Below are positions 47,364-60,862 of a DNA stretch of 64,000 bases, in pieces (the stretch's first letter is position 1; the number at the start of each line of letters is the position of its first letter). A program made the position numbers and the translations under genes. The DNA lies in NCBI RefSeq assembly GCF_020164475.1, contig NZ_JAIQWX010000014.1, forward strand, positions 1 to 64,000, in the 5' to 3' direction. Origin of the DNA: Pseudomonas sp. REP124 (lineage in GTDB: Bacteria > Pseudomonadota > Gammaproteobacteria > Pseudomonadales > Pseudomonadaceae). The notes below the pieces were generated by a model, which did not search any database, was not told where the DNA came from, and saw nothing but the letters and a program-made list of their open reading frames with translations.

Positions 47364-48437
47364 TCAGCGGGATTTCGGCTTTTTCACGTCCAGTCGACGC
47401 AAATGGCAGGTGACCTCTTCACGATCGTGGTACAGCTGCTTGCAGCCCACCTCGACCTTGATGCCCCGCGCCTTGAAGCCGTCGGCGATGCGTTCCAGCA
47501 GGCGCTTCACCTCGGCATAACGCTGCTTCATTGGCAACTTGAGGTTGACCACCGCTTCGCGGCAATGCCCCTCACCAATCCACTCCTCCAGCATCGCCGC
47601 GTTGCGCGCCGGCTTCTCGACGATGTCGCAGACCATCCAGTCCACCGGCTGCTTGGGCTTGAAGGTGAAACCGTCGGCCATCAGGTGCTGGACCAACCCC
47701 GTGTCCATCAGGCTTTCAGCCATCGGACCGTTGTCGATGGCGGTCACCAGCATGCCGCGGTTGACCAGTTGCCAGGTCCAGCCGCCGGGCGCGGCGCCGA
47801 GATCGACGCCGGTCATGTCGCTGTGCAGGCGGTCGTCCCACTGATCCCGCGGGATGAAGTGATGCCAGGCTTCCTCCAGTTTCAGCGTCGAACGGCTGGG
47901 TGCCTCCCGAGGGAATTTCAGGCGCGGAATGCCCATCGGCCACATCGCCTGATTGTCGGATTCCGCCAGGCCGACGAACACTTCACGGCCACTTTTGAAG
48001 GTCAGCAGCAAACGCGGCTTGCTGGCGTCGTCCACCAGCCTGCCGGCACCGACCAGCGCCTTGCGCAGCGGGCCTTCAAACTTCTTGCAGAAGGTCGACA
48101 GCTCTTTACCGTCGTTAGTGTCGACCACTTCCAGCCACAGGCTGCCGCAGGTCGGGAAATCCGCCAGATGGGCGAGGATCACGCTGATACGATCGGTTTC
48201 CGGCAAATCGAGGAACATCCCTCGTGCCCATTGGCGCGGGAAGATCAACTGGTCGAAACGCTGGCCGCGCATCAGGCGTTCCGCGCCACCTTCCTCGGTG
48301 CAGACGAATTCGGCACAGGCACTGGCGGGTTTGGCCTTGGCATAACCCGCCACGTTCAGCCGTGCGGCGATGTCGGAAATCTCGGAGCAGACTTCACCTT
48401 CGAAGCCCGGCCGGCAATGCATAAAAAGGGTATTCAT
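47364..48437 (-). CDS. rlmM: RlmM, 23S rRNA 2'-O-ribose methyltransferase (C2498)
   Basis: 357 residues from ATG 48437 (MNTLFMHCRPGFEGEVCSEI), with AGGAG six bases upstream. An N-terminal THUMP-like RNA-binding region (about 1-170), then an RrmJ-type Rossmann methyltransferase with SAM motif GVDLGAAPGGWTWQL and catalytic KDKE residues (e.g. Asp in DWMVCDIVE, Lys in NLKLPMKQ). It acts on 23S rRNA before 50S assembly is complete. Confidence 0.95.
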   Translation of the reverse strand: MNTLFMHCRPGFEGEVCSEISDIAARLNVAGYAKAKPASACAEFVCTEEGGAERLMRGQRFDQLIFPRQWARGMFLDLPETDRISVILAHLADFPTCGSLWLEVVDTNDGKELSTFCKKFEGPLRKALVGAGRLVDDASKPRLLLTFKSGREVFVGLAESDNQAMWPMGIPRLKFPREAPSRSTLKLEEAWHHFIPRDQWDDRLHSDMTGVDLGAAPGGWTWQLVNRGMLVTAIDNGPMAESLMDTGLVQHLMADGFTFKPKQPVDWMVCDIVEKPARNAAMLEEWIGEGHCREAVVNLKLPMKQRYAEVKRLLERIADGFKARGIKVEVGCKQLYHDREEVTCHLRRLDVKKPKSR

Positions 48438-48764
48438 TCTTACTCCTGGGCAGATGGCCAAGCGGGCCACTGCGCGATGTCCAGGCTTGCGCTGGAGCAA
48501 AGCCTGTCACGAAAACCGGCGCATGATAGCCGAGTTCGCAGCCCGGGACTTGTCTGATATCCATTGGTTTAGTGGCGCCACACCATCGGACGATGGCCGC
48601 CATCGGATCGAACGATCAGCATTGTCATGGACTCTGAGTATCGTACCCGCCGAGATGCAACACAGATCATCCGGTGGTTCGCCTTACGCACCAAACCGGG
48701 CTAGGTTTAATGCTCTGCCCGTTCCCTCAGTCCGTAGCCGTGCGGATGCAAAGGAGTGATCGCA
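48438..48764. other. Intergenic region upstream of acnA
   Basis: About 325 bases between divergent rlmM and acnA. It must contain the acnA promoter and ends with the AAGGAG ribosome site (48751-48756). I saw no clear operator or small gene. Confidence 0.5.
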
Positions 48765-51506
<2,742 letters not shown>

Positions 51507-51520
51507 CGTTGCCGCTGACA

Positions 51521-51547
51521 AAAACACCGCCTTCGGGCGGTGTTTTT
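51521..51547 (+). terminator. Terminator of acnA
   Basis: AAAACACCGCC-TTCG-GGCGGTGTTTTT, a UUCG-capped stem. Confidence 0.95.
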
Positions 51548-51580
51548 CTGGACGCAATTTCATCACTGACACAGAGCTAA

Positions 51581-51669
51581 TGTGGGAGCGGGCTTGCTCG
51601 CGAATGCGGTCTATCAGTCGACAAAGATGTGGCTGACCCACCGCATTCGCGAGCAAGCCCGCTCCCACA
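51581..51669. repeat. REPIN, class B
   Basis: TGTGGGAGCGGGCTTGCTCG / CGAGCAAGCCCGCTCCCACA arms, complete match, right after the acnA terminator. Confidence 0.92.
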
Positions 51670-51715
51670 ATGGACTGCGGCACGCTGTAGAGTTCACACC
51701 ATTCAAGGATTTCAC

Positions 51716-52507
51716 ATGCTCGCTCTGCCATGGACCTGCCTCGCCCTTCTCTCCCTAGGTTACGGCATGGCCCTCACCTACGGCCATCTCGGCGGATTCG
51801 CCGCCATCTCCGTCGTGTTGCTGCTGGTCGCCGGCTTTGCCGTCCGCCAACAGAAACTCGCCCTGGGTCGCTACCTCGGCCACGGCCTGCTCATCATCCT
51901 CGCACTGGCCCTGGCGACCCACTGGCTGCCCGGTTTCTACAACGGCCGGGTCATCGACCCGCAACGCTTCACCGATGATGCCGTGCCGTTTTCCATGTAT
52001 CTGAATCTGGACAAACCCCTGATCGGCTTCTGGCTGTTGCTGGTCTGCCCGTGGATTGTCGGCCGGCGCTCACTGCGATTGACCGGGTATGCAACGGCTC
52101 TATCGTTGCTGCTCAGTGCCGTACTGGCCCTGGGCGGCGCGCTGTTGCTGGGTGTCATCGACTGGGCGCCGAAATGGCCGGAACATGCCTGGCTGTGGCT
52201 GCTCAACAACCTGCTGCTGGTGACCCTGGTCGAGGAAGCCCTTTTTCGCGGCTACATCCAGGGCGGCCTGACTCGATGCTTCGAACGCCTGCCCCATGGC
52301 GAGAATCTCGCCCTGCTACTGGCGTCATTACTGTTCGGCCTGGTTCACATGGGCGCCGGCTGGCAATGGGTATTGCTGGCAACTCTGGCCGGTATCGGCT
52401 ACGGCCTGGCCTACCGTTTCGGCGGGCTGGCGGCGGCGATTGCTACCCACTTCGGCTTGAACCTGCTGCATTTCGGCCTGTTCACCTATCCGATGCTCGC
52501 CGGCTGA
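51716..52507 (+). CDS. CPBP-family intramembrane metalloprotease
   Basis: 263 residues from ATG 51716 (MLALPWTCLALLSLG), with AAGGA upstream. About seven to eight hydrophobic helices. Catalytic CPBP (Abi) motifs are all present: Glu173-Glu174-xxx-Arg178 (VEEALFRGY), Phe207-xxx-His211 (LFGLVHM) and His245-xxx-Asn249 (ATHFGLN). Members include CAAX-type proteases and bacteriocin self-immunity proteins; no bacteriocin gene is nearby, so the substrate is unknown. Inner membrane. Confidence 0.9.
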   Translation: MLALPWTCLALLSLGYGMALTYGHLGGFAAISVVLLLVAGFAVRQQKLALGRYLGHGLLIILALALATHWLPGFYNGRVIDPQRFTDDAVPFSMYLNLDKPLIGFWLLLVCPWIVGRRSLRLTGYATALSLLLSAVLALGGALLLGVIDWAPKWPEHAWLWLLNNLLLVTLVEEALFRGYIQGGLTRCFERLPHGENLALLLASLLFGLVHMGAGWQWVLLATLAGIGYGLAYRFGGLAAAIATHFGLNLLHFGLFTYPMLAG

Positions 52508-52612
52508 CGCAAGGGGCATTTTGCGATGCGCTAGTGATTATCGAAAAATATTCTCAACAAATCCTGACCGTGGCCGATACAGCACTTGAAAGCCTTGCGG
52601 ACTAAAAAAGCC

Positions 52613-54178
52613 ATGCGTAACAACCAGCCAATTACACAGCGCGAACGGACCTTCCCGGCTCAGCAACGGTTGATTTCCACCACCGATGCCAAGGGTGTGA
52701 TCAGCTACTGCAACGACGCCTTCGTCGAGATCAGCGGCTTCACTCGTGAGGAACTGATCCGCGCGCCGCACAACCTGGTGCGTCACCCTGACGTTCCGAC
52801 CGCGGTGTTCGCGCACATGTGGGCGACACTCAAGCAAGGCTTGCCATGGATGGGCATTGTCAAGAATCGCTGCAAGAACGGGGATCACTACTGGGTCAAC
52901 GCCTATGTGACGCCGGTCTTCGAAGGCAATCAGGTGGTCGGTTACGAGTCGGTGCGGGTCAAGCCCACCGCCGAACAGATCAGCCGTGCCGAAGCGCTTT
53001 ACCAACGCATCAACCAGGGCAAGCCGGCCGTTCCCTCGACCGATAAATGGTTGCCGATCCTGCAGGACTGGCTGCCGTTCATTCTGGTCAGCCAGCTGAG
53101 CTTCATGATCGGCGCCTCGCTCAACTCCCAATGGGGTTTTGCCCTGGCCGCCGGTCTTTCGGTGCCGCTGGGCCTGATGGGCCTGAGTTGGCAGCAGCGC
53201 GGCATCAAGCGTCTGTTGCGCCTGGCCGAACAGACCACTTCCGATCCGCTGATCGCGCAGATGTACACCGACAGTCGTGGCGCCCAGGCGCGTCTGGAGA
53301 TGTCGATCCTCAGTCAGGAAGCCCGTCTGAAAACCTGCCTGACCCGCCTGCAGGACACAGCCGAGCATTTGACCGAGCAAGCGAAACAGTCCGATGCCCT
53401 GGCGCACAACAGCTCTTCGGGGCTGGAACGCCAGCGCGTGGAAACCGAGCAGGTGGCCACTGCCGTGAACCAGATGGCCGCCACCACTCAGGAAGTCGCC
53501 AGCCATGTGCAGCGCACCGCCGATGCGACTCAGGAAGCCAATCGCCTGACCGGACGTGGCCGCGATATCGCCGGGGAAACCCGCGAAGCCATTCAGCGCT
53601 TGTCTGTCGTGGTTGGCGAAACCGGCCAGACCGTGACCCAGCTGGCTCGGGACAGCGATGAGATCGGCGGTGTGGTCGATGTGATCAAGGGCATTGCCGA
53701 CCAGACCAACCTGCTGGCGCTGAACGCGGCCATCGAGGCGGCCCGTGCCGGTGAGATGGGTCGTGGTTTTGCGGTGGTCGCCGATGAGGTGCGCCAGCTG
53801 GCGCAGCGCACCAGCGAATCCACGGGGCAGATCCATGCCTTGATCGCCAAGCTGCAACAGACCGCCGGGACCGCGGTGCAAACCATGGAAGCCGGGCATC
53901 GTCAGGCCGAGGAAGGCGTGGCGCGGGTACTGGAAGCGGACCAGGCGCTGGTGGGGATCAGCGAAGCGGTGGCCAACATCACCGACATGACCACCCAGAT
54001 CGCTGCGGCGACCGAAGAGCAAAGCGCGGTGGCCGAGGAAATCAGCCGCAACATCAGCAACATTTCCGAACTGGCCGATCAGACTTCGGAACAGGCGCAG
54101 AACTCGGCGCTGCTGAGCGAAGAACTGACCAAGACGGCGAATACCCAGTATTCGTTGGTGGAGCGGTTTAACCGCTGA
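52613..54178 (+). CDS. aer: Aer aerotaxis receptor (PAS-MCP)
   Basis: 521 residues from ATG 52613 ([12 protein letters not shown]). N-terminal PAS domain (about 20-125; [45 protein letters not shown]), which in Aer binds FAD and senses redox state; a hydrophobic segment (about 155-200) that anchors it from the cytoplasmic side; then the methyl-accepting signalling domain with the invariant hairpin tip [18 protein letters not shown] (about 375-392). No periplasmic domain. Adjacent to both cbb3 operons, matching its role in seeking oxygen. Confidence 0.95.
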   Translation: MRNNQPITQRERTFPAQQRLISTTDAKGVISYCNDAFVEISGFTREELIRAPHNLVRHPDVPTAVFAHMWATLKQGLPWMGIVKNRCKNGDHYWVNAYVTPVFEGNQVVGYESVRVKPTAEQISRAEALYQRINQGKPAVPSTDKWLPILQDWLPFILVSQLSFMIGASLNSQWGFALAAGLSVPLGLMGLSWQQRGIKRLLRLAEQTTSDPLIAQMYTDSRGAQARLEMSILSQEARLKTCLTRLQDTAEHLTEQAKQSDALAHNSSSGLERQRVETEQVATAVNQMAATTQEVASHVQRTADATQEANRLTGRGRDIAGETREAIQRLSVVVGETGQTVTQLARDSDEIGGVVDVIKGIADQTNLLALNAAIEAARAGEMGRGFAVVADEVRQLAQRTSESTGQIHALIAKLQQTAGTAVQTMEAGHRQAEEGVARVLEADQALVGISEAVANITDMTTQIAAATEEQSAVAEEISRNISNISELADQTSEQAQNSALLSEELTKTANTQYSLVERFNR

Positions 54179-54194
54179 TTGTTGGTGGCTCGAA

Positions 54195-54229
54195 CAAAAC
54201 CCGGACAGCGAAAGCTTCCGGGTTTTTTA
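54195..54229 (+). terminator. Terminator of aer
   Basis: AAACCCGGA stem with TCCGGGTTT, followed by TTTTATT. Confidence 0.92.
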
Positions 54230-54260
54230 TTATTGGGCTTAAAGGTGTGTTGCTCTTACT

Positions 54261-54347
54261 GGCCTCTTCGCGGGCAAGCCTCGCTCCTACAAGGGTTTGT
54301 GATCGACACAGAACCTTGTAGGAGCGAGGCTTGCCCGCGAAGAGGCC
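54261..54347. repeat. REPIN, class A with extended perfect arms
   Basis: GGCCTCTTCGCGGGCAAGCC...CTCCTACAAGG and its exact complement: arms of 34 bases, the longest perfect pairing of the REPs here. Confidence 0.93.
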
Positions 54348-54366
54348 CGCCAGGACAACACAAACC

Positions 54367-55044
54367 TCACTGCAGAAACGCAGCCACCCGCTCCGCCGCC
54401 GAAGCCAAATGTTGCTCATGACTGAACCCCGAAGCCTTCAGCGGCTTCAAATCATGATCCGCCGCCACCAGCCAGCACACCTCGATCGCGGGTGACAGTT
54501 CATACCCCGCCACCGCCTCGCGATTACCCAAAGCATCGCGCTCACCCTGCACGATCAACGTCCGCGTCTTCAACCCGGCCAGATGCTCGACCCGTGGCTT
54601 CTCCGGCTTGCCCACCGCATAGAACGGATACCCCAGGCACACCAGCGCATCCGCGCCGAGTTCATCGGCGAGCAGGCTGGCCATCCGCCCGCCCATGGAT
54701 TTGCCGCCGATCGCCAGCGGCCCGGTGACATGGCGCCGCACCTGGGCATACACCTCGCGCCAGCATTCAAGCAATTTCGGCGCCGGGTTCGGCGGACGTT
54801 TGCCGCCATCGACACGCCGCTGTGCCATATAGGGAAACTCGAAGCGCAGCACGTTGACCCCAAGCGCCGCGAGGCGTGTGGCCATGTCATTCATCCAGTC
54901 GCTGTCCATGGGCGCGCCGGCACCATGGGCGAGGATCAATGTCGCCGAATCCGGTGCCACGGCGGCATTCCACAACCATCCGTGATCGCGCACGCACTGC
55001 GCCCATTGATCCCCGTCAATACCGGCCTTGTGCCGTTTGTCCAT
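54367..55044 (-). CDS. Alpha/beta-hydrolase family protein (KANL3/Tex30-like)
   Basis: 225 residues. Oxyanion region LILAHGAGAPMDSDWM near 37-52, nucleophile Ser in GGKSMGGRMAS (about 115), Asp in QGERDALG (about 170) and His in AADHDLKP (about 195): a full Ser-Asp-His triad. No signal peptide. It resembles the KANL3/Tex30 dienelactone-hydrolase-like group with no defined substrate. Divergent from ccoN2 across 86 bases. Confidence 0.85.
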   Translation of the reverse strand: MDKRHKAGIDGDQWAQCVRDHGWLWNAAVAPDSATLILAHGAGAPMDSDWMNDMATRLAALGVNVLRFEFPYMAQRRVDGGKRPPNPAPKLLECWREVYAQVRRHVTGPLAIGGKSMGGRMASLLADELGADALVCLGYPFYAVGKPEKPRVEHLAGLKTRTLIVQGERDALGNREAVAGYELSPAIEVCWLVAADHDLKPLKASGFSHEQHLASAAERVAAFLQ

Positions 55045-55130
55045 GCTTGCCTCGCATTTAGTCTGCCTATAACTCCGGTCCAGGGATGCGCCGCTGGCGC
55101 ACGCCTGGACTGAACCGTGGATGGGGAACC

Positions 55131-56555
55131 ATGAACACTTCTATCAGTACCGCCTACAACTATAAGGTGGTCCGCCAATTCGCCATTATGACGGTGGTGT
55201 GGGGCATCGTCGGCATGGGGCTCGGGGTTTTTCTCGCTGCCCAGTTGGTCTGGCCCGAACTCAACTTCAACTTGCCGTGGACCAGTTTCGGTCGCTTGCG
55301 CCCGCTGCACACCAATGCGGTGATCTTCGCCTTTGGTGGCTGCGCGCTGTTTGCCAGCTCGTTCTACTCAGTGCAGCGCACCTGCCAGACTCAATTGTTC
55401 GCGCCGAAAATCGCCGCGTTCTGCTTCTGGGGCTGGCAACTGGTGATCCTGCTGGCGGCCATCAGCCTGCCACTGGGCTACACCAGCTCCAAGGAATACG
55501 CCGAGCTGGAATGGCCGATCGACATCCTGATCACCATCGTCTGGGTCGCCTACGCGATCGTGTTCTTCGGCACGGTGATGCAGCGCAAGACCAAACACAT
55601 CTACGTCGGCAACTGGTTCTTCGGCGGGTTCATCATCACCGTCGCCATCCTGCACATCGTCAACAACCTTGAGTTGCCGGTGAGCTTCACCAAGTCCTAC
55701 TCGATCTACGCCGGTGCCACCGATGCCATGGTGCAGTGGTGGTACGGCCACAACGCCGTGGGCTTTTTCCTCACCGCGGGCTTTTTGGGGATGATGTATT
55801 ACTTCGTGCCCAAGCAGGCCGAGCGCCCGGTGTATTCGTATCGCCTGTCGATCGTGCATTTCTGGGCGCTGATCACCCTGTACATCTGGGCCGGCCCTCA
55901 CCACCTGCACTACACCGCGCTGCCGGACTGGGCGCAGTCGCTGGGCATGGTGATGTCGCTGATCCTGCTGGCGCCAAGCTGGGGCGGCATGATCAACGGC
56001 ATGATGACCCTCTCGGGCGCCTGGCATAAGTTGCGCAGCGACCCGATCCTGCGCTTCCTCGTGGTGTCGCTGGCGTTCTACGGCATGTCGACCTTCGAAG
56101 GTCCGATGATGGCGATCAAAACCGTGAACGCCCTCTCCCACTACACCGACTGGACTATCGGCCACGTACACGCCGGCGCGCTCGGTTGGGTCGCGATGAT
56201 TTCCATCGGCGCGCTGTACCACATGATCCCGAAAGTCTTCGGTCGCCCACAGATGCACAGCATCGGCCTGATCAACGCGCACTTCTGGCTCGCCACCATC
56301 GGCACCGTTCTGTACATCGCGTCGATGTGGGTCAACGGCATCGCCCAGGGCCTGATGTGGCGCGCGGTGAACGAGGACGGCACGCTGACCTACTCCTTCG
56401 TCGAAACCCTGGTGGCCAGCCACCCGGGCTTCATCGTGCGACTGATCGGCGGGGCGGTGTTCCTCAGCGGCATGTTGCTGATGGCTTACAACACCTGGCG
56501 CACCGTGCGGGCCTCGCAGCCTGCCGACGTCGCCGCTGCCGCGCAGATGGCTTGA
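55131..56555 (+). CDS. ccoN: CcoN2, catalytic subunit of cbb3-type cytochrome oxidase 2
   Basis: 474 residues, twelve membrane helices. Ligands fall at the same numbers as in the P. stutzeri enzyme: His60 (low-spin heme b, RPLHTNAV), CuB His207 (WWYGHNAV), His257 and His258 (GPHHLHYT), and the cross-linked Tyr251. It reduces O2 with protons using heme b3/CuB. The ATG at 55131 is preceded by GGGGAACC. The order relative to aer and the hydrolase indicates the cco2 operon of P. aeruginosa. A weak promoter TTGCCT-N15-TATAAC is visible at 55047-55073; I found no ANR box. Confidence 0.95.
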   Translation: MNTSISTAYNYKVVRQFAIMTVVWGIVGMGLGVFLAAQLVWPELNFNLPWTSFGRLRPLHTNAVIFAFGGCALFASSFYSVQRTCQTQLFAPKIAAFCFWGWQLVILLAAISLPLGYTSSKEYAELEWPIDILITIVWVAYAIVFFGTVMQRKTKHIYVGNWFFGGFIITVAILHIVNNLELPVSFTKSYSIYAGATDAMVQWWYGHNAVGFFLTAGFLGMMYYFVPKQAERPVYSYRLSIVHFWALITLYIWAGPHHLHYTALPDWAQSLGMVMSLILLAPSWGGMINGMMTLSGAWHKLRSDPILRFLVVSLAFYGMSTFEGPMMAIKTVNALSHYTDWTIGHVHAGALGWVAMISIGALYHMIPKVFGRPQMHSIGLINAHFWLATIGTVLYIASMWVNGIAQGLMWRAVNEDGTLTYSFVETLVASHPGFIVRLIGGAVFLSGMLLMAYNTWRTVRASQPADVAAAAQMA

Positions 56556-56565
56556 GGAGCTCGCG

Positions 56566-57174
56566 ATGAAACACGAAACGATTGAAAAAAACGTCGGCCT
56601 GCTGATGCTGCTGATGGTACTCGCCGTGAGCATCGGCGGCCTGACCCAGATCGTCCCGCTGTTCTTCCAGGACGTGACCAACAAGCCGGTGGACGGCATG
56701 AAGCCCTACACCGCGCTGCAACTCGAAGGCCGCGACATCTACATCCGCGAAGGTTGCGTGGGCTGTCACTCGCAGATGATCCGCCCGTTCCGCGCCGAGA
56801 CCGAACGCTACGGCCACTACTCGGTTGCCGGCGAGAGCGTCTGGGATCACCCGTTCCTGTGGGGCTCGAAACGTACCGGTCCCGATCTGGCCCGGGTCGG
56901 CGCGCGCTACTCGGATGACTGGCACCGCGCGCATTTGTACAACCCGCGCAACGTGGTGCCGGAATCGAAGATGCCTGCCTACCCATGGCTGGTAGCCAAC
57001 GCGCTGGACAGCAGTCACACCGAAACCAAGCTGCGCGCCATGCGCACCCTGGGCGTGCCTTACACCGACGAGGACATTGCGGGCGCGACCGAGTCGCTCA
57101 AGGGCAAGACCGAAATGGACGCACTGGTCGCCTACCTGCAAGTGCTCGGCACTGCCATCAAGAGCAAGAGGTGA
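56566..57174 (+). CDS. ccoO: CcoO2, monoheme cytochrome c subunit of cbb3 oxidase 2
   Basis: 202 residues. One N-terminal membrane anchor (about 10-32), then a periplasmic cytochrome c domain with heme motif Cys64-VG-Cys67-His68 and axial Met in SKMPAYPWL. It passes electrons from CcoP to CcoN. Starts ten bases after ccoN2. Confidence 0.96.
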   Translation: MKHETIEKNVGLLMLLMVLAVSIGGLTQIVPLFFQDVTNKPVDGMKPYTALQLEGRDIYIREGCVGCHSQMIRPFRAETERYGHYSVAGESVWDHPFLWGSKRTGPDLARVGARYSDDWHRAHLYNPRNVVPESKMPAYPWLVANALDSSHTETKLRAMRTLGVPYTDEDIAGATESLKGKTEMDALVAYLQVLGTAIKSKR

Positions 57175-57177
57175 ACA

Positions 57178-57375
57178 ATGGTCTTTGAAATGAGCACTGG
57201 AATGATCCGTGACCTGGGCACCGTGGTGGTGTTCGTGGCCTTCGTCGGCCTGACCCTGTGGGTGTTCAACGCCAAGCGCAGCCCGGAGTTCGCCGAAGCG
57301 CGTCTGCTGCCGTTCGCCGACGAACCACAACCCGACACGACCCAAGAATCAGCAACAAGGAGTACCCGGCCATGA
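57178..57375 (+). CDS. ccoQ: CcoQ2, small cbb3 oxidase subunit
   Basis: 65 residues with one membrane helix (about 12-32, [18 protein letters not shown]) and a cytosolic tail ending ESATRSTRP. CcoQ stabilises the complex. Starts three bases after ccoO2 with GAGG seven bases upstream; the ccoP2 ATG overlaps its stop by four bases (ATGA). Confidence 0.92.
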   Translation: MVFEMSTGMIRDLGTVVVFVAFVGLTLWVFNAKRSPEFAEARLLPFADEPQPDTTQESATRSTRP

Positions 57376-58325
57376 CCACCTTCTGGAGTACGTGGATCTG
57401 CGTACTGACCATCGGCAGCCTGATCGGCCTGACCTGGCTGCTGATCGGCACCCGCCGGGGCGAGACCAAGGGCAGCGTCGACCAGACCATGGGCCACAGC
57501 TTCGACGGCATCGAGGAGTACGACAACCCGCTGCCGCAATGGTGGTTCATGCTGTTCGCCGGCACTCTGGTGTTTGCCGTCGGCTACCTGATCCTCTATC
57601 CGGGCCTGGGCAACTGGAAAGGCATCCTGCCCGGCTACGAGAACGGCTGGACCGGCGCGCACGAGTGGGAAAAGGAGATGGACAAGGCCGACGCCAAATT
57701 CGGGCCGATCTTCGCCAAATTCGCCGCGATGCCATTGGAAGATGTGGCGCAGGATCCGCAGGCGCTGAAGATGGGCGGACGCCTGTTCGCCTCCAACTGC
57801 TCGGTGTGCCATGGCTCGGACGCCAAGGGTGCTTTCGGTTTCCCCAACCTGACCGACAACGACTGGCGCTGGGGCGGCGATGCGCAGACCATCAAGACCA
57901 CCATCATGGGCGGTCGCATGGCGGCGATGCCGGCCTGGGGTGAAATCCTCGGCGAAGCCGGTGTGAAAAACGTCGCCGCTTACGTGCGCCACGAACTGGC
58001 GGGCCTGCCGCTGCCGGCTGACGACACCGCCGACCTGCAAGCCGGCCAGCAGATGTTCAGCACCACCTGTACTGCCTGCCACGGCGCCACCGGCCAGGGC
58101 ACCGAAGCCATGGGCGCGCCGAACCTGACGCACCCGGCCGGCTTCATCTACGGCTCGAGCCTGGCGCAGCTTCAACAGACCATCCGCCATGGTCGCCAGG
58201 GCCACATGCCGGCCCAGAGCGAACTGCTCGGCAACGACAAAGTGCAATTGCTGGCCGCGTATGTGTACAGCCTGTCCCACGGATTGAATACCGATCGCCT
58301 GCAGGCCGAAGGCAAAAAGCAGTAA
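57372..58325 (+). CDS. ccoP: CcoP2, diheme cytochrome c subunit of cbb3 oxidase 2
   Basis: 317 residues from ATG 57372 ([10 protein letters not shown]), with AAGGAG upstream in ccoQ2. Two N-terminal membrane helices (about 5-25 and 57-78), then two cytochrome c domains with CSVCH (143-147) and CTACH (233-237). It receives electrons from bc1-reduced cytochrome c4/c5. It is last in the ccoNOQP order. Ten residues shorter than CcoP1; the loop after [16 protein letters not shown] lacks a [12 protein letters not shown] segment. Confidence 0.96.
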   Translation: MTTFWSTWICVLTIGSLIGLTWLLIGTRRGETKGSVDQTMGHSFDGIEEYDNPLPQWWFMLFAGTLVFAVGYLILYPGLGNWKGILPGYENGWTGAHEWEKEMDKADAKFGPIFAKFAAMPLEDVAQDPQALKMGGRLFASNCSVCHGSDAKGAFGFPNLTDNDWRWGGDAQTIKTTIMGGRMAAMPAWGEILGEAGVKNVAAYVRHELAGLPLPADDTADLQAGQQMFSTTCTACHGATGQGTEAMGAPNLTHPAGFIYGSSLAQLQQTIRHGRQGHMPAQSELLGNDKVQLLAAYVYSLSHGLNTDRLQAEGKKQ

Positions 58326-58340
58326 TCGCTGAACGCTCTA

Positions 58341-58380
58341 CTGCCGCATTCTCCCGAATGCGGCAGTTCCCTCCTTCTTT
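58341..58380 (+). terminator. Probable terminator of cco operon 2
   Basis: An 11-base stem CTGCCGCATTC / GAATGCGGCAG with a TCCC loop, followed by the pyrimidine tract TTCCCTCCTTCTTT rather than a pure T run. Confidence 0.65.
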
Positions 58381-58650
58381 GCGACTCATTGTCGCACCCT
58401 CCAATAGACCGCCTTTCGGTTCCCCGGATTCGGGTCTACGCTTTCCCCGAAGCGGACTGGCCGATGCCGGTTCCAGGTCGACCCTGAACGATGTGTTCGA
58501 CGAATCTGCCCGATGACAGGCCGCAAAGGCTGGTAGATACCGGCTGTCGCGTCAATTGCCTTCGGTCACAGGAAGGTTGCATTCGAACACACCTCGTAAC
58601 ATCCGACCTGACCCCCTCGCCCATCCAGTCTTGAGTGGCCATTTGCCTGT

Positions 58651-58664
58651 GGGCAAATTTGCCC
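58651..58664. promoter_or_regulatory. Perfect 14-base palindrome upstream of ccoN1
   Basis: GGGCAAATTTGCCC, overlapped on the left by ATTTGCC (58641-58647), so TTTGCC/GGCAAA appears three times in 24 bases. It could be an operator or alternative stem; no known regulator is implied. Confidence 0.5.
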
Positions 58665-58708
58665 TTACGCGGCGCATGGAAAGGCCGCAGAATCAGCTTT
58701 TGAAAGCA

Positions 58709-58722
58709 TTGACCCAAGTCAT
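58709..58722 (+). promoter_or_regulatory. Candidate ANR (FNR-type) box before ccoN1
   Basis: TTGAC-CCAA-GTCAT against TTGAT-N4-ATCAA: seven of ten fixed bases match, including TTGA and TCA. Published work on P. putida shows Anr control of the cbb3-1 operon, which fits its place here. Confidence 0.6.
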
Positions 58723-58806
58723 GGCGCGTTGCAATGACCCCCTGCTTTCTACATACTTGCGCCGATTTTTAATCCTAATAAAACACCCAAACCGTGGAAC
58801 CTTAGA

Positions 58807-60249
58807 ATGAGCACAGCAATCAGTCCGACTGCTTATAACTATAAGGTAGTCCGCCAGTTCGCCATCATGACGGTGGTCTGGGGGATCCTTGGCATGGGGC
58901 TCGGTGTCTTCATCGCCTCTCAACTGGTCTGGCCGGAATTGAACTTCGGTCTGCCCTGGACGAGCTTTGGACGCCTGCGCCCGTTGCACACAAACCTGGT
59001 GATTTTCGCCTTCGGTGGTTGTGCACTGTTTGCCACTTCCTATTACGTCGTGCAGCGAACCTGCCAAACGCGACTGATTTCCGACAGCCTCGCGGCCTTC
59101 ACCTTCTGGGGTTGGCAAGCGGTGATCGTCGGCGCCATCGTTACCTTGCCGCTGGGTTACACCACCACCAAGGAATACGCTGAGCTGGAATGGCCTCTGG
59201 CTATTCTGCTGGCCATCGTCTGGGTCACCTACGGTCTGGTGTTCTTCGGCACCATCACCAAGCGCAAGACCAAGCACATCTATGTCGGCAACTGGTTCTA
59301 CGGCGCATTCATCGTCGTGACCGCGATGCTGCACATCGTCAACCACATGTCGCTGCCGGTCAGCCTGTTCAAGTCCTACTCCGCCTACTCGGGTGCGACG
59401 GATGCGATGATCCAGTGGTGGTACGGCCACAACGCCGTGGGCTTCTTCCTGACCACCGGCTTCCTGGGGATGATGTACTACTTCGTGCCGAAACAGGCCG
59501 AGCGTCCGATCTACTCCTATCGCCTGTCGATCGTGCACTTCTGGGCACTGATCACTCTCTACATCTGGGCCGGTCCTCACCACCTGCACTACACCGCTCT
59601 GCCGGATTGGGCACAATCGCTGGGCATGGCGATGTCGATCATCCTGCTGGCTCCGAGCTGGGGCGGCATGATCAACGGCATGATGACCCTGTCGGGCGCC
59701 TGGCATAAGCTGCGCACCGACCCGATCCTGCGCTTCCTGGTGGTTTCCCTGGCCTTCTACGGCATGTCGACCTTCGAAGGTCCGATGATGGCGATCAAGA
59801 CCGTGAACTCGCTGTCGCACTACACCGACTGGACCATCGGCCACGTACACGCCGGTGCCTTGGGCTGGGTTGCGATGATTTCGATCGGTGCGGTCTACCA
59901 CATGATTCCAAAACTGTTCGGTCGTGCGCAGATGCACAGCGTCGGCCTGATCAACGCGCACTTCTGGCTCGCGACCATCGGTACCGTTCTGTACATCGCC
60001 TCGATGTGGGTAAACGGCATCACCCAGGGCCTGATGTGGCGTGCGATCAACGATGACGGCACCCTCACCTACTCGTTCGTCGAAGCACTGCAAGCCAGCC
60101 ACCCGGGCTTCATCGTCCGCGCACTGGGCGGCGCATTCTTCGCCACCGGCATGCTGCTCATGGCCTACAACGTATGGCGCACCGTCCGTGCCTCGAACCC
60201 GGCAGAAGCTGAAGCCGCCGAACAGATCGCTGTAGTTGGAGCTCACTGA
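58807..60249 (+). CDS. ccoN: CcoN1, catalytic subunit of cbb3-type cytochrome oxidase 1
   Basis: 480 residues, one residue longer at the N terminus than CcoN2 and with a longer C-terminal tail ([13 protein letters not shown]). Same heme and CuB ligands, shifted by one (His61, His208, His258, His259 and Tyr252). It is the isoenzyme directly before ccoG, hence cbb3-1 by synteny. Its TGA overlaps the ccoO1 ATG by one base, tighter than the ten-base gap in operon 2. Confidence 0.95.
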   Translation: MSTAISPTAYNYKVVRQFAIMTVVWGILGMGLGVFIASQLVWPELNFGLPWTSFGRLRPLHTNLVIFAFGGCALFATSYYVVQRTCQTRLISDSLAAFTFWGWQAVIVGAIVTLPLGYTTTKEYAELEWPLAILLAIVWVTYGLVFFGTITKRKTKHIYVGNWFYGAFIVVTAMLHIVNHMSLPVSLFKSYSAYSGATDAMIQWWYGHNAVGFFLTTGFLGMMYYFVPKQAERPIYSYRLSIVHFWALITLYIWAGPHHLHYTALPDWAQSLGMAMSIILLAPSWGGMINGMMTLSGAWHKLRTDPILRFLVVSLAFYGMSTFEGPMMAIKTVNSLSHYTDWTIGHVHAGALGWVAMISIGAVYHMIPKLFGRAQMHSVGLINAHFWLATIGTVLYIASMWVNGITQGLMWRAINDDGTLTYSFVEALQASHPGFIVRALGGAFFATGMLLMAYNVWRTVRASNPAEAEAAEQIAVVGAH

Positions 60250-60857
60250 TGAAGCATGAAGCAGTCGAGAAGAACATTGGCCTGCTGGCCTTCTTCATGG
60301 TCATCGCCGTCAGCGTCGGCGGCCTGACCCAGATCGTTCCGCTGTTTTTCCAGGACGTGACCAACAAGCCGGTCGAGGGCATGAAGCCTCGCTCCGCCCT
60401 TGAACTGGAAGGCCGCGACATCTACATCGCCAACGGCTGTGTCAGCTGCCACTCGCAGATGATCCGTCCGTTCCGTGCCGAAACCGAACGTTACGGGCAC
60501 TACTCGGTCGCCGGTGAAAGCGTCTGGGATCACCCGTTCCTGTGGGGTTCCAAGCGTACCGGTCCGGACCTGGCCCGTGTCGGCGGTCGTTACTCCGATG
60601 ACTGGCAGCGTGCGCACCTGTACAACCCGCGCAACGTGGTGCCGGAGTCGAAGATGCCGGCCTACCCGTTCCTCGTGGAAAACAAGCTCGACGGCAAAGA
60701 CACCGCCAAGAAAATGGAAGTCTTGCGCACGCTCGGCGTCCCTTACACCGACGAAGACATCGCCGGTGCCAAGGATGCCGTGAAGGGCAAAACCGAAATG
60801 GACGCGCTGGTGGCCTATCTGCAAGGCCTGGGCACCATCATCAAAAGCAAACGGTGA
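60249..60857 (+). CDS. ccoO: CcoO1, monoheme cytochrome c subunit of cbb3 oxidase 1
   Basis: 202 residues, the same length as CcoO2. N-terminal anchor, heme motif CVSCH (CVGCH in CcoO2) and the same SKMPAYPFL axial-methionine segment. Most differences from CcoO2 are in the last 50 residues ([20 protein letters not shown]). Confidence 0.96.
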   Translation: MKHEAVEKNIGLLAFFMVIAVSVGGLTQIVPLFFQDVTNKPVEGMKPRSALELEGRDIYIANGCVSCHSQMIRPFRAETERYGHYSVAGESVWDHPFLWGSKRTGPDLARVGGRYSDDWQRAHLYNPRNVVPESKMPAYPFLVENKLDGKDTAKKMEVLRTLGVPYTDEDIAGAKDAVKGKTEMDALVAYLQGLGTIIKSKR

Positions 60858-60862
60858 TCTAA

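Larger units (their letters stand above)
58326..58806. other. Intergenic region between the two cbb3 operons
   Basis: 480 bases with no credible gene. In order: the cco2 terminator hairpin, a perfect palindrome GGGCAAATTTGCCC (58651-58664), a candidate ANR box (58709) and a possible -10 TACATA at 58750. Confidence 0.7.

Noticed and set aside
52508..52612. ANR box upstream of aer
   Set aside because: aer is ANR-regulated in P. aeruginosa, but I found no TTGAT-N4-ATCAA-like site in this 105-base gap.
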